Part shown: positions 1-9,016 of the stretch, piece by piece
How the letters are laid out: every line of letters begins with the position of its first letter
Numbering within the stretch: position 1 is the first letter of the stretch
The notes under the pieces: generated by a model
Seen by the model: the letters and a program-made list of their open reading frames with translations, nothing else
Database searches by the model: none
What the model was told of the DNA's origin: nothing
Position numbers and translations under genes: made by a program
Origin: an uncultured Thermoguttaceae bacterium
GTDB lineage: Bacteria; Planctomycetota; Planctomycetia; Pirellulales; Thermoguttaceae
Reading direction: 5' to 3'
NCBI GenBank assembly: GCA_938084835.1
Contig: CALKER010000006.1
Span: 124,001 to 188,000, forward strand
Length of the DNA: 64,000 nucleotides

Positions 1-1088
1 GGCGAATATCTCCGATCTTAGTGGGTAACCGCTCACCATTGCGATGGACCGCGATGACTACGGCGTTGTATACTCGACGGAAATTCCCTTCGCGAATGGT
101 TTGTCCCACAAGCGGGCAGGAGTGCGAAACCACCGCTTCGCACAGATGCCGAAGCTTCTGGCCTTTCTCCTGAAGCCGGTATCGCAGTTCGCCGGCGGGT
201 ACCAGTCCCGGAATTTTCACTAGGTCTACAATGGTGGTCACCACTCCCGTAAACACCAGGCGGTCGCCTGCCTGGATGATGTCCTCCGGAGTGGTGGGAG
301 TGATCACCTCTTGCCCGCGATCAATTTCCATGAGAAATAGGCCCCGAAGGTGCCGGAGCCCAGCTTGCTCAATCGTCTTTCCTACCAAATGGCAATTAGG
401 TTCCACAATCATTTCTACTAAATACTCCCGGGCCTCTTGATCCAGCTTTTCCACCAGATCGAGGCGATTGGGAAGCACCCTCTGACTGATAAGGAGAATG
501 CACAAGGCACCACTTAAGGCAACGGGGACGCCAGCATACCCTAATTCGAACAGATGCATCGGTCGAAATCCTGCCTCCACCATTAACCCTTGCACAATCA
601 GATTGGTGCTTGTGCCCACCAGGGTGCACACCCCGCCCAAGATCGCAAGAAAACTCACCGGCATAAGGACTTTTGAAGGGGACACACCGCGCTGCCGACA
701 CCAGGTGAGAAGAAGGGGGACCAGAATGGCCACGATGGGCGTGTTATTGAAAAAGGCGGATAAGACCAAAAGTGTTGGTGCTAACACCATCAAAACTTCT
801 TGAGGGGTTCGACAAGCACCTATGAGGTTATATGCCGCCCAGTCGATGATTCCTGTCGACTTCAGTCCCCCGGCTACCACCAATAAAGCTGCAACCGTGA
901 TCAGTCCGGGATTAGAAAAGCCTTCCAACGCCTGATTCGGCGAAATGACACCTGTGATTACAACGACGATGAGTCCGCATAAAAACAAAACATCAAGTGG
1001 CAGATTCCCTCGCCATTGAATGACAACGAAGATACCAACGATAGTGACAACGCTGATTAGTTCCGGAAGATCCCAACCCAGAATCATA
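1..1088 (-). CDS. SLC13-type (ArsB/NhaD-like) anion permease with RCK_C domains, 3' end cut by the window
   Basis: Reading the minus strand from an ATG at 1088 gives an open frame to the window edge, about 362 residues, so the C-terminal part lies outside. It is a polytopic membrane protein. Family marks are the sequence around residues 45-70 (GFSNPGLITVAALLVV), NNTPIVA near residue 105 and VGTSTNLIVQG near residue 147, typical of SLC13/DASS and CitT-like permeases, which carry dicarboxylates, sulfate or related anions with sodium. After about residue 185 the chain becomes soluble and resembles two successive TrkA-C (RCK_C) domains, as in the large regulated SLC13 proteins. The substrate cannot be told from sequence. 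It is oriented like ruvC and cysS but separated from ruvC by 377 bases, so it is probably transcribed on its own. Confidence 0.85.
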
Positions 1089-1465
1089 GTTTTTATTGCC
1101 CATCGCGTTGCGAAAATTGTTGTCTCTTAAACGGGTGTTCAAGCCCGCACTTCGGAGTCATGAGAACTTCAGGGTGCCATTAGGTGGGCGATCAAGCAGT
1201 AGGTAGTAGTAGCAGTTGGTTGTCGCCAAAAAGCAGCAAAAAGTCAACTTTGCGGCTTGATTGCGAGATCCTAGTTGTTGCCCTTGACGGTTGGGGTGCT
1301 GTGAATTGTTGCAAAATTTGGCACCATTGCTAGTCATCGAGTATGTCGTCTGAATGCTGTGGAAAAAAGAGATTGTCAATACAACAGCGCGCGTAAAATC
1401 ATTCTTAGGTTTTCCACAAAGCGTTACCCTAGCCTTTAATCCATGGATAACAGTGGAAGGGCAAA
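1089..1465. other. Non-coding gap upstream of the SLC13 gene
   Basis: No convincing gene on either strand. The open frames crossing it are out-of-frame shadows extending from ruvC. It should hold the leader of the SLC13 gene. Confidence 0.5.
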
Positions 1466-1474
1466 TTATGTCAA
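1445..1474 (-). promoter_or_regulatory. Possible sigma-70-like promoter inside the 3' end of ruvC
   Basis: On the minus strand a perfect TTGACA (1474-1469) is followed after 18 bases by TTATCC (1450-1445). It points toward the SLC13 gene but lies about 360 bases from its start, and the -10 match is weak, so this may be chance. Confidence 0.2.
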
Positions 1475-1972
1475 CGGCTTTGCGCCCACAGCTTCGGTGC
1501 GACGACTCATATAATAATGACACATGGCCAGAGCCAAAGCATCTGCTACATCGGGCGGTTCTGCGATGTGCTGTAGTCCCAGCTCTCGGGAAATAGCTCG
1601 CTGGATTTGGGATTTGCTTGCACGTCCGGTGCCGGTGAGCATTTTTTTGACCTGCGTGGCCGAGTAATGCGTGACCGGGATGCCGGCCAAGGCGCACGCA
1701 AGGCAGATAACCCCTCGCGCATGGCCCATGAGCACAGCCGTACGAGGGTGGGCCGTGTGAGTGAAAAGTTCTTCCAACGCGGCAACTTTTGGGGTCCAGA
1801 GGTGAAACAGCTCATCGAGGGAGTGGAAAAGCTCCTTAAGGCGATCTTCTAGTCCCGCCCGGGGCGACGGGCGAATAACTCCCGCCTCGCAGAGGAGGAT
1901 CCTCGAGCCATCTGCCTCGATAATCCCGTAGCCCGTGATTCGCAACCCGGGGTCGAGGCCCAGAATCCGCAT
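1466..1972 (-). CDS. ruvC: Crossover junction endodeoxyribonuclease RuvC
   Basis: A 168-residue protein, the usual length for RuvC, which resolves Holliday junctions by paired nicks together with RuvAB. The acidic catalytic set is visible: Asp7 in GLDPG, the Glu in ALEE near residue 67, and Asp141 and Asp144 in PPDVADALALA. The frame stays open to 2050, but the start at 1972 is preferred because it begins with the conserved MRILGLDPG and has AAGGA eight bases upstream. It follows cysS on the same strand with a 117-base gap and could be cotranscribed with it. No ruvA or ruvB lies in the window. The C-terminal tail after residue 155 is short and not conserved. Confidence 0.95.
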   Translation of the reverse strand: MRILGLDPGLRITGYGIIEADGSRILLCEAGVIRPSPRAGLEDRLKELFHSLDELFHLWTPKVAALEELFTHTAHPRTAVLMGHARGVICLACALAGIPVTHYSATQVKKMLTGTGRASKSQIQRAISRELGLQHIAEPPDVADALALAMCHYYMSRRTEAVGAKPLT

Positions 1973-2089
1973 AGGCCAGGTCCTTGGAAAACTCGGTGCC
2001 ATCGGTGAGGTAGCAAATGTTGTGGCTTGGGGTCGGAGAGCCTCGCCCACTAAGCATTGGCAGCACCGTGTGGTGCGCCCTCGCTGGGG

Positions 2090-3634
2090 TTACCGTTGCA
2101 TAGTCCACTCCGTGCCGGTGGGGCGATCTTCGAGGCGGATCCCCAACGCGGCCAATCGCTCGCGGATCCGGTCCGCGGTCGCGTAATCTTTGGCGCGCCG
2201 CGCTTCGGCGCGGATGTCGATGAGAATTTCCATCAGGCGATTTACAAGTTCATCCTGCGGTACGGATTTCTCACGAGGTGGATGCCGGAAAAGCCCGAGT
2301 GTGGCTCCCAACTCCCGCAAAGTTTGTGTCCCGCGCCGCAGGTGGCCGAGCCGCTGTGCGTCCCGGCAAGCCCTTTGTTCCAAGTTTTCTTCATCGCAGA
2401 ATCGGTTGAGCCGCCGCACAAGGTCGAAGAGAACTCCCGTGGCTGCTCCGGTGTTAAAATCGTCGTCCATTGCATCCAAAAAGCGCCGGCGCAGCTTAAT
2501 AAGCTCTTCCATGAAAGGGGTTCCGTCGCCCACTAGTTCGCCGGCTGCGCGCAAGCGCGGATAATCTAACCGATAAAAATCTTCGCCGGTCAAACGCTGG
2601 TACCGTTGAAAAAACCGGTAGAAGTGTTCCAACGCGGTGCTCACTTCCCGCAGGCGACTTTCGCTAAATTCGATCGGCCGGCGATAATGGGTGGAAATTA
2701 TAAAGAAGCGAATCATCTCAGCATCATAATCTTGGAGAAGTTCTCGGAACGGACTGGCCCCCCGTGACTTGCTGATTTTCGCTGCTTCCTGCGAAGCGAG
2801 GTCACCCTCGATCGGGCGGGTGGCACGCCCACCAACTTTGCCGATCTCGTCGGCTGCCTGCATCAAGCCGTTATGGAGCCAATATTTCACCATCGGCCTA
2901 CCGAAGCGCGCCTCGCTCTGAGCGATTTCGTTTTCGTGGTGGGGAAAAATCAGATCCAATCCCCCGCCATGAATATCGAAGGTCTCCCCCAAAATTCGAG
3001 AACTCATCACAGAACATTCAATGTGCCAACCGGGTCGGCCAAAACCCCATGGGCTAGGCCAATTGGGCTCACCTGGCTTGGCGGACTTCCATAATGCGAA
3101 GTCGGCCGCCGACCGTTTCCGTTCCGCCCAATCACCTCCCTCTCCGCGCAGGCTCTCCAACGATCGGCCACTTAATTTGCCATAATCAGGCTTTTTACTC
3201 ACGTCGAAATAGACGTCTCCGTCCGATACGTAGGCGAAGCCTTTGGCTATCAGGTCTGCAGTGAACTCAATGATGCCATCGATGTGCTCGGTTGCGCGCG
3301 GGAAATGATCCACAGTGTCAATGCCGAGTGCCTCCAGGTTAGCCAAATAATCGGCGATCATATCCTCAGCTAACTCTGAGACAGATATCCCCCGACGGCT
3401 AGCTTCGTTGATAAGCTTATCGTCAATATCTGTAATGTTAATTACAAAGGTAACCTTGTAGCCGTTATACGTGAGATATCGCTTTATACAATCGAAAATC
3501 ACCGGCCCCACCATGTGGCCGATATGGCTCGGCCGATAAACTGTGGGACCACACAGGTAAATTCCCACGTGACCAGGCCGAACAGGCTCAAATGGTTCCA
3601 GTCTTCTTCCCAACGAATTGAATACGCGAATCAT
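2090..3634 (-). CDS. cysS: Cysteinyl-tRNA synthetase
   Basis: A 514-residue class Ia synthetase that charges tRNA-Cys. The zinc-site start YLCGPTVY carries Cys28, followed by the HIGH signature in SHIGHMVG and the TDIDDK motif. GWHIECSVM and FPHHENEIAQSE supply the other expected zinc and substrate residues. The second signature appears as KISKS instead of KMSKS. It is preceded by an insertion of roughly 15 residues rich in charged and small residues compared with the usual short loop before KMSKS. The C-terminal half is the helical anticodon-binding region. No strong ribosome site is seen; an AAAGGCGG lies about a dozen bases upstream of the ATG. The gene leads ruvC on the same strand. Confidence 0.96.
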   Translation of the reverse strand: MIRVFNSLGRRLEPFEPVRPGHVGIYLCGPTVYRPSHIGHMVGPVIFDCIKRYLTYNGYKVTFVINITDIDDKLINEASRRGISVSELAEDMIADYLANLEALGIDTVDHFPRATEHIDGIIEFTADLIAKGFAYVSDGDVYFDVSKKPDYGKLSGRSLESLRGEGGDWAERKRSAADFALWKSAKPGEPNWPSPWGFGRPGWHIECSVMSSRILGETFDIHGGGLDLIFPHHENEIAQSEARFGRPMVKYWLHNGLMQAADEIGKVGGRATRPIEGDLASQEAAKISKSRGASPFRELLQDYDAEMIRFFIISTHYRRPIEFSESRLREVSTALEHFYRFFQRYQRLTGEDFYRLDYPRLRAAGELVGDGTPFMEELIKLRRRFLDAMDDDFNTGAATGVLFDLVRRLNRFCDEENLEQRACRDAQRLGHLRRGTQTLRELGATLGLFRHPPREKSVPQDELVNRLMEILIDIRAEARRAKDYATADRIRERLAALGIRLEDRPTGTEWTMQR

Positions 3635-4804
3635 ACCAATGTGACCGCCTTTAATAATAATTCCTTACTCAAACTCCAAAGTCGGCTCAATCCCTCGTGA
3701 CCATGGTCGGTATAAGTTCAGCTGGGATACACATTCCTATTCGTTTTCCTTTTTGTTTGCCCTTGTTGCGCGAAGATGCAACGTCGCGCTGGGGTTGGTT
3801 CAGGAACCATTAACCAAATTAGCAAATTGTTATCTCGTGTTGCCTTGCTAAATTGGGAACTCCACCGCGAAACTGCAAGGGGAATCCGCTCTCCGGCATC
3901 CTCACGATCCCCCGGCACCAGGTTGCGTTTGATTGTCGCCTACGGTCGTCGGGTAGATTCAAGATTCAGCGGTGCTAGTGGGAAGTTTCGTGCCGTTTTT
4001 CCCAGCTTTGGCTCCTGAACTTTACGACGTTGGCCCGATGCTATACCGCAACATCTGATTATTAAAAGCCGCGGCGACTTAATCACTAGAAGCCGTGGTG
4101 ACCTACCGAGGCCTTCTTGCCACTCCTTAGACGGGTACCAATCCCCCTGAGTGCGTCAATCTTACTGACGAAGTGATAACCGATTTACTTTCAAAGTGAG
4201 GGCCAAGCTTACTGAATTCAACCCACAGAATCCATCGATTTCCTTTCTGGGAAGCAACACCGATTGACTCTTGAGGCTCAGCGCTGTGTGACAACCACGG
4301 AGTATTATACATTCTCTAGCTTGTTGCCGCACATAGTAATGACGGAAATTTAGAGCTCAACAGGCGAAAGATCTTTACTTTGATGGGAAATAAACGATTA
4401 ATTCACCAAACTTAGAGACCTGCGATTAACGTGGATGCGATTGCTTAACATGCGTCCCGTGCGCTGGCTGGGTTAGGCATCTTCCGATTAAGCAATTCCG
4501 GTCTATGTGCCAGTGGTTTTTGCGGGAATTTCCCGGCGACCATCTTGCTGAAACCGGTAGGGTTTGAGCGCGGAACTCGATAGGTCGTTTTCTTGCTGGC
4601 TTTCCAAGAACATTATCCATTTGGCTTTGCGTACCAAATGGGAGAAGATACCTCGTACGGTCGTGGGCAAAGTTCAAGGAGTGCGGTCTTTAAGCTCCTT
4701 TCCTTCTCTAACAGGTTTTTGCTATGCCGATCGGGAAGACCCGATGCGATGACTGGTTCTAAATTTTCCCTGTTGGCTTGGATCGTAAACGGAGAGAGAC
4801 GAAC
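3635..4804. other. Gene-free region between divergent cysS and nnrE
   Basis: About 1.2 kb with no credible gene; the frames present are short, lack ribosome sites and show no family motifs. It must hold the promoters of cysS (leftward) and nnrE (rightward). It contains the short imperfect tandem repeat at 4063-4110. Confidence 0.5.
4063..4110. repeat. Imperfect 24-base tandem duplication
   Basis: Two adjacent 24-base units, 4063-4086 and 4087-4110, share the pattern TA-A/G-AAGCCG-C/T-GG-C/T-GAC-T/C-TA and then diverge. It lies in non-coding DNA and its function is unknown. Confidence 0.5.
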
Positions 4805-5503
4805 ATGGTCGACGTCGCGGGGAATACGCCCGTTTTAGACCGAAAGCAAGCGCGAGAGCTCGACCGTCGCGCGACGGAGGAGTTGGGAATTCCATCGATT
4901 GTCCTCATGGAAAATGCGGGACGAGGGGCAGCGGATCTTCTTTGTCGGTTAGGAATCAACGGAACGGTGCTCATTTGCTGTGGTCGTGGGAACAATGGCG
5001 GGGATGGATTCGTGCTCGCCCGTCATCTTGACCTTCGGGGTTACCCGGTTCGCGTGGCATTGTGGGCAGACCCTGCCACGCTTACCGGCGACGCAGATAC
5101 CAATTATCACATCTTGGTGCGTTCGGGCATTCCGATTAAGGTTTTTTTGACGGAACAAGATTGTGAACATTTTGTCGAGGAGTGTCGGAACGCTGCGTGG
5201 ATTGTAGATGCCTTGTTAGGTACTGGGTCCGCAGGAAAACCGCGCTCGCCAATTGATCGGGTGATCGAGGTTATCAACCAAAGCGGCGTCCCTGTGTTGG
5301 CACTGGATCTTCCCAGTGGCCTGGATTGCGACACAGGCGACGCTGCGGTGCCAACCGTCCGAGCGCGACATACATGCACATTTGCAGCTTGGAAGAGAGG
5401 TTTTCTGGCGCCTCAAGCCAAGGAGTTTCTCGGCGAAGTGCACGTGGCGGATATCGGCGTGCCACGCAGTTTGCTGCAACAAATCCTGGGGATTCCGCGG
5501 TAG
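4805..5503 (+). CDS. nnrE: NAD(P)H-hydrate epimerase (YjeF N-terminal domain protein)
   Basis: A 232-residue stand-alone YjeF_N domain protein. This family epimerises damaged R-NAD(P)HX to the S form so a dehydratase can repair it. Visible marks are the N-terminal RELDRRATEELGIPSIVLMENAG, the Rossmann loop CGRGNNGGDGFV, the DALLGTGSAG segment and the catalytic-region LDLPSGLDCDTGD. The NnrD dehydratase half found in many fused bacterial enzymes is absent here and not seen elsewhere in the window. The frame extends to a TTG at 4778, but the ATG at 4805 has GGAGAGAG seven bases upstream and is preferred. It stands alone, convergent with the DUF1501 gene on the other strand. Confidence 0.92.
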   Translation: MVDVAGNTPVLDRKQARELDRRATEELGIPSIVLMENAGRGAADLLCRLGINGTVLICCGRGNNGGDGFVLARHLDLRGYPVRVALWADPATLTGDADTNYHILVRSGIPIKVFLTEQDCEHFVEECRNAAWIVDALLGTGSAGKPRSPIDRVIEVINQSGVPVLALDLPSGLDCDTGDAAVPTVRARHTCTFAAWKRGFLAPQAKEFLGEVHVADIGVPRSLLQQILGIPR

Positions 5504-5622
5504 TCCGAGATTGCCTGGCCCGACAAATTTGATCCGGCGTAAGACATTCTTTTTCTAATTCTTTCTTTTTGTTGTTGTTTGGGTTCCGCTTAGCTTTTCT
5601 TGTGACGCGCGGTTGTGCCTCC

Positions 5623-6912
5623 TCACACTCCGGGCTTTAGCAAGGGAACGGTCGGCCCAGGAAGTTTTCCCAACACGGCTGCGGGGGAAACCCCGAGCCA
5701 CTCGTTGAGAAGCGTAGCATAGACGCAACGAAAATCGGTGTGGTATCGAAGGCCCCCTTGGTCAAGGTCGCTAAGGCTGGGGTGCTCGCCAAGAATACCG
5801 CCATTGACGGCAGAACCCACCACAAATAGCGACGAGGCTGCACCGTGCTCCGTGCCATGACGACCATTTTCCGCCAATGTTCGCCCGAATTCGGAGAAAG
5901 TCATCAACAGCACACGATCCAAAAACCCGCCTCTTTCCGCCATGGTCACAAAGGATTTGAGGCTCCAGGCAAGTTCGCTCAGCAATGCGTCATGGTTTTC
6001 TAGTTGATTCGCGTGGGTGTCGAACCCACCGGGTGGTGGTCCTCCGAAGTCAACATAAAAGATGCGGATACCAAGCTCGGCTTGGATAAGCCGCCCGATC
6101 AACCGGAGAACCCGCTCCAAATCGAATCGGGATGCGCGAACAAGGTCATCGCTTTTTTCGAGCACTGCTATCACTTTACGCCTAAGATCCCAAGCTTGCC
6201 GTGCTACCTCGCGAACGAAGTCAACAAGCGTGGCTTCCGCTGCACTCCTGGAAGCCTCTGCGGGAGTAACGATCGCACTTAGACTTTCGGATTCGTATGG
6301 AGGCTGTGTGTCCACAAGATCATCTTCCCTGGTGATCCTGGGGACAAAAAAGTGCCTTCCGATAATTGCTTGAGGAGGCTTGCCCCTACCCACAAATACG
6401 GCATGCACAGCTATCGGATTGTGTGTCAGGAGCTCGTCACAGGCCCGACCGAGCCATCCGGTTCGTTCCACCTCATCGCCAGGCCTGGCGGTGTGCCAAT
6501 CTCGCAGAGCTTCATCATGACCCCGGGAAGAGTTCGGGTATCCTACGCCTTGAACCACGGCGAGTGTGCCTGCCCTAAAGACGTCTTCGAGTGGTTTGAG
6601 CGCGGGGTGAAATGCCAAAGAGTCGGTTACAGGAATCGCTTTTTGGGCCACGATCCGTAATGTCGGACGCGCCTTGTGATAAGCGGAATCCTCAAATGGA
6701 ACGACGGTGTTGAGTATGTCATTACCGCCGGTCAACTGGATTATGATGAGCGCGCGATTCTTATGGTGGGGAACCTCACAACTTTCTTCGGTGGTCGCCG
6801 CCAGCCGGCGCGCTCCGAAGGTCACCAGAGGTACGGGAGCTGCCGAAAACGCCCGCCAGAGAAGTTGGCGACGCGTGAGGCCATCAACCAATTTGTGCTG
6901 AGGGTTCTGCAT
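5623..6912 (-). CDS. DUF1501 family secreted protein
   Basis: A 429-residue protein of the DUF1501 family, distantly related to sulfatase/alkaline-phosphatase-type enzymes and abundant in planctomycetes; its biochemical role is not established. The N-terminus carries a twin-arginine-like signal (TRRQLLWRAF at about residue 13) followed by a hydrophobic stretch, suggesting Tat export. Family motifs are LTGGNDILNTVVPF, GGFDTHANQ, FSEFGRTLAENGRHGTEHG and the closing pattern around HTDFRCVYATLLNEWLG. The frame extends 15 residues further up, but the ATG at 6912 has GGAG eight bases upstream and places the signal correctly. It lies 288 bases downstream of the DUF1800 gene on the same strand; such pairs are usually neighbours and probably act together. 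Confidence 0.9.
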   Translation of the reverse strand: MQNPQHKLVDGLTRRQLLWRAFSAAPVPLVTFGARRLAATTEESCEVPHHKNRALIIIQLTGGNDILNTVVPFEDSAYHKARPTLRIVAQKAIPVTDSLAFHPALKPLEDVFRAGTLAVVQGVGYPNSSRGHDEALRDWHTARPGDEVERTGWLGRACDELLTHNPIAVHAVFVGRGKPPQAIIGRHFFVPRITREDDLVDTQPPYESESLSAIVTPAEASRSAAEATLVDFVREVARQAWDLRRKVIAVLEKSDDLVRASRFDLERVLRLIGRLIQAELGIRIFYVDFGGPPPGGFDTHANQLENHDALLSELAWSLKSFVTMAERGGFLDRVLLMTFSEFGRTLAENGRHGTEHGAASSLFVVGSAVNGGILGEHPSLSDLDQGGLRYHTDFRCVYATLLNEWLGVSPAAVLGKLPGPTVPLLKPGV

Positions 6913-7200
6913 AAGTGGAGCTCCACAAGCTTCGACTCGAGCCACGCTTAATATCATCGGGTTTAATTCAAAAACCCGTGGATATCACTTTAACCAACAA
7001 GCCTCGCACAACAATTTCCGGATGGCACCAGCGATTTGTATTACTAGGAAAAAAACTGAAGTAGCCGTCCCTTGACACTGTTTTCGCAAGTTTGGCTTTC
7101 TCCCAGCTTTGCCAACATTGCGGCGACTAAAGAATGTGCTTCTATTCAAATGTTCGCTCTTTGTGATTTAAGTGTTCAGTGCCCGTGGGTGCATCTAGAG

Positions 7201-8601
7201 TCAAGTAAGTTCGTACTCGGGGAGAAGCAGGAATTCGGTTAACAAAATTTTCGCTGCCTGCCCAGGCGCGAAAGGCCGAATCTGCGTCAGACTATTCCAA
7301 CGTTTTTGGAGTGCCTCCTCTACACAAGGTTCGAGGTCGTGTTGATACAAAAGTTCCGCCAGGAATTTAGGGAAGTCCCGAATTGAGGCTTTCTGATATT
7401 TTTGGGCAGTTTTCCAGGGATCAAGTGTGCTCTGTGCCGTGGGGCCACCCACAATGCGCTTCAGTAAACGCTTTCGGGCGAGATAAGTTCCCTGATGAAT
7501 CCAGTGCTTTCCCGCAGGCCAACCTTCGAAGCTAGGCGGATTGCATAAGTCTTGTCCTGCACTGGCAAGCTCTTCCCCGAGAGGAGCCGTGGGGATAAGG
7601 CTTTCGAAGGATCGGGCTAAGCCAACCACAAGTTCCACCGGACTTTTGATCTTGGCTCGGTAAGCGAGGGGAGAAAAGAAAAGATTCGATCGAAGGATCC
7701 GCTCCACAACCGCGTGGACCGAGTTTGTCGTTTCCAATAGTTCCACCAGCGGCCGAAGGAGTGCCGGAGGCGGGCTATGTTCGTCGCTCACGAAATATTG
7801 GTAGAGCTTCCGAACGATAAATTCTTGGGATAAAGGATGACGCCCCACCAGCTGGACAAGCTCCGCGACAGTTAGATCACCCGTCTGGTCGAAAATCGTC
7901 TTGGGGTCGGTATCCCGCTCGGTGGGTATGAAGCGCAGTTTTTTGTTCAGCACGAACCAACCTGTCCACACCCGCGCCACTTCCTCCGGTTTGAGCACAC
8001 GGTGATTGTGCGGGCCTAGAGCCACATGGTCACAAAACACCTTGGCCCAATGAATATTTGGTGCCATTTTGCGGTGGGATGGAGCCCCGCCAGAAAGGAG
8101 GAAAGTGGGGTGAAGAGCTACTTCTGCCAGAATATCCTCCCACGAGTCGCGGCATTTTTGTCGCAGGCGGATAAGGTAGTCCGTCAACAGAGCCGGATCG
8201 CCCACACGGTCGCCGGCAATAGCAAAATGGGTGTGCCAGAAGAGCGTCAGCTTTTCTTCGAGTGGAAATGGTGACTCCATCATCCGGCGGAGCCACCACG
8301 CGCGAATTCCAGCCCACCCCTGCGTCCGGGCTGCATCTTTCAACAACGTGTCGTATTCGCTATGGAAGAGCCCAAGTCCCTCCGGCGGAGTTAAAAGCGC
8401 CGTTATCGTCTTGGCAGGTCCATCCTCGAGTGCTCGGCTAAGATCCCCGTATCCAGGGGCAAATGCCGCACGACGGTAAAGATGTGCAGCTTTTTTAAGA
8501 TCCCAAGGCTCCTGCGGATTCGAGTTGTATTCGTCCCAGGCCCATTTGGGATCGATGGCACGGAAGCTGGACATACTTGATCGAAACGTTGCCGTTTTCA
8601 T
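7201..8601 (-). CDS. DUF1800 family protein
   Basis: A 466-residue DUF1800 protein. Its N-terminal segment WDLKKAAHLYRRAAFAPGYGDL matches the helical opening of the family, followed by WLRRMMESPFPLEEKLTLFWHTHF and the late segment LCNPPSFEGWPAGKHWI, both typical. The function is unknown; the family is nearly always encoded beside DUF1501, as here. The open frame runs on to 8868, but that extension is arginine-rich low-quality sequence with no family resemblance. The ATG at 8601 is chosen, with an alternative ATG at 8574; neither has a strong ribosome site. No clear signal peptide is seen, so location is uncertain. Confidence 0.87.
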   Translation of the reverse strand: MKTATFRSSMSSFRAIDPKWAWDEYNSNPQEPWDLKKAAHLYRRAAFAPGYGDLSRALEDGPAKTITALLTPPEGLGLFHSEYDTLLKDAARTQGWAGIRAWWLRRMMESPFPLEEKLTLFWHTHFAIAGDRVGDPALLTDYLIRLRQKCRDSWEDILAEVALHPTFLLSGGAPSHRKMAPNIHWAKVFCDHVALGPHNHRVLKPEEVARVWTGWFVLNKKLRFIPTERDTDPKTIFDQTGDLTVAELVQLVGRHPLSQEFIVRKLYQYFVSDEHSPPPALLRPLVELLETTNSVHAVVERILRSNLFFSPLAYRAKIKSPVELVVGLARSFESLIPTAPLGEELASAGQDLCNPPSFEGWPAGKHWIHQGTYLARKRLLKRIVGGPTAQSTLDPWKTAQKYQKASIRDFPKFLAELLYQHDLEPCVEEALQKRWNSLTQIRPFAPGQAAKILLTEFLLLPEYELT

Positions 8602-9016
8602 CGGGACTTGCAACCTCGTAAGACTTGCACCGCCTATTTTTGAATAACTGTCCCTAGCCCTAAGGCACCGGCGGGCGGAAAAACTGGCCTGGCTCCCGGA
8701 GTTTTTTACAACTGGGAAGTTCCGATCAGCCCATGGTCTTTCAATAACTTTGGGTGGAAAGCCCAAATAGGTCTCCTCAACGGTTAAGGCCGAACCACGT
8801 GGGCAAGCGTCCCTCAAGGAGGCGCCTCCGCGGGTGTAACTAATCGGCCCAGAAAGCCTTAAACACAAAGGGGGATTTCTCCCCCTGCGATTCCACTGTT
8901 ATCCTTTAGCCAATCGGAGGGATACGCGTGCTTATCGAGAACAGCACTCTCCCTGAGACAAATCGACTAAGGGGAACGCACATCACATGGCATCCGCTTA
9001 GTTTCCCCTCGTTTGT
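8602..9016. other. Gap between the DUF1800 gene and the upstream secreted-protein gene
   Basis: No gene seen apart from the open but unconvincing upstream extension of the DUF1800 frame. Probably the DUF1800 promoter region. Confidence 0.4.

Noticed and set aside
1158..1697. 179-residue minus-strand frame overlapping the ruvC 3' end.
   Set aside because: Shadow of ruvC in another frame, rich in His/Arg/Ser, no motifs.
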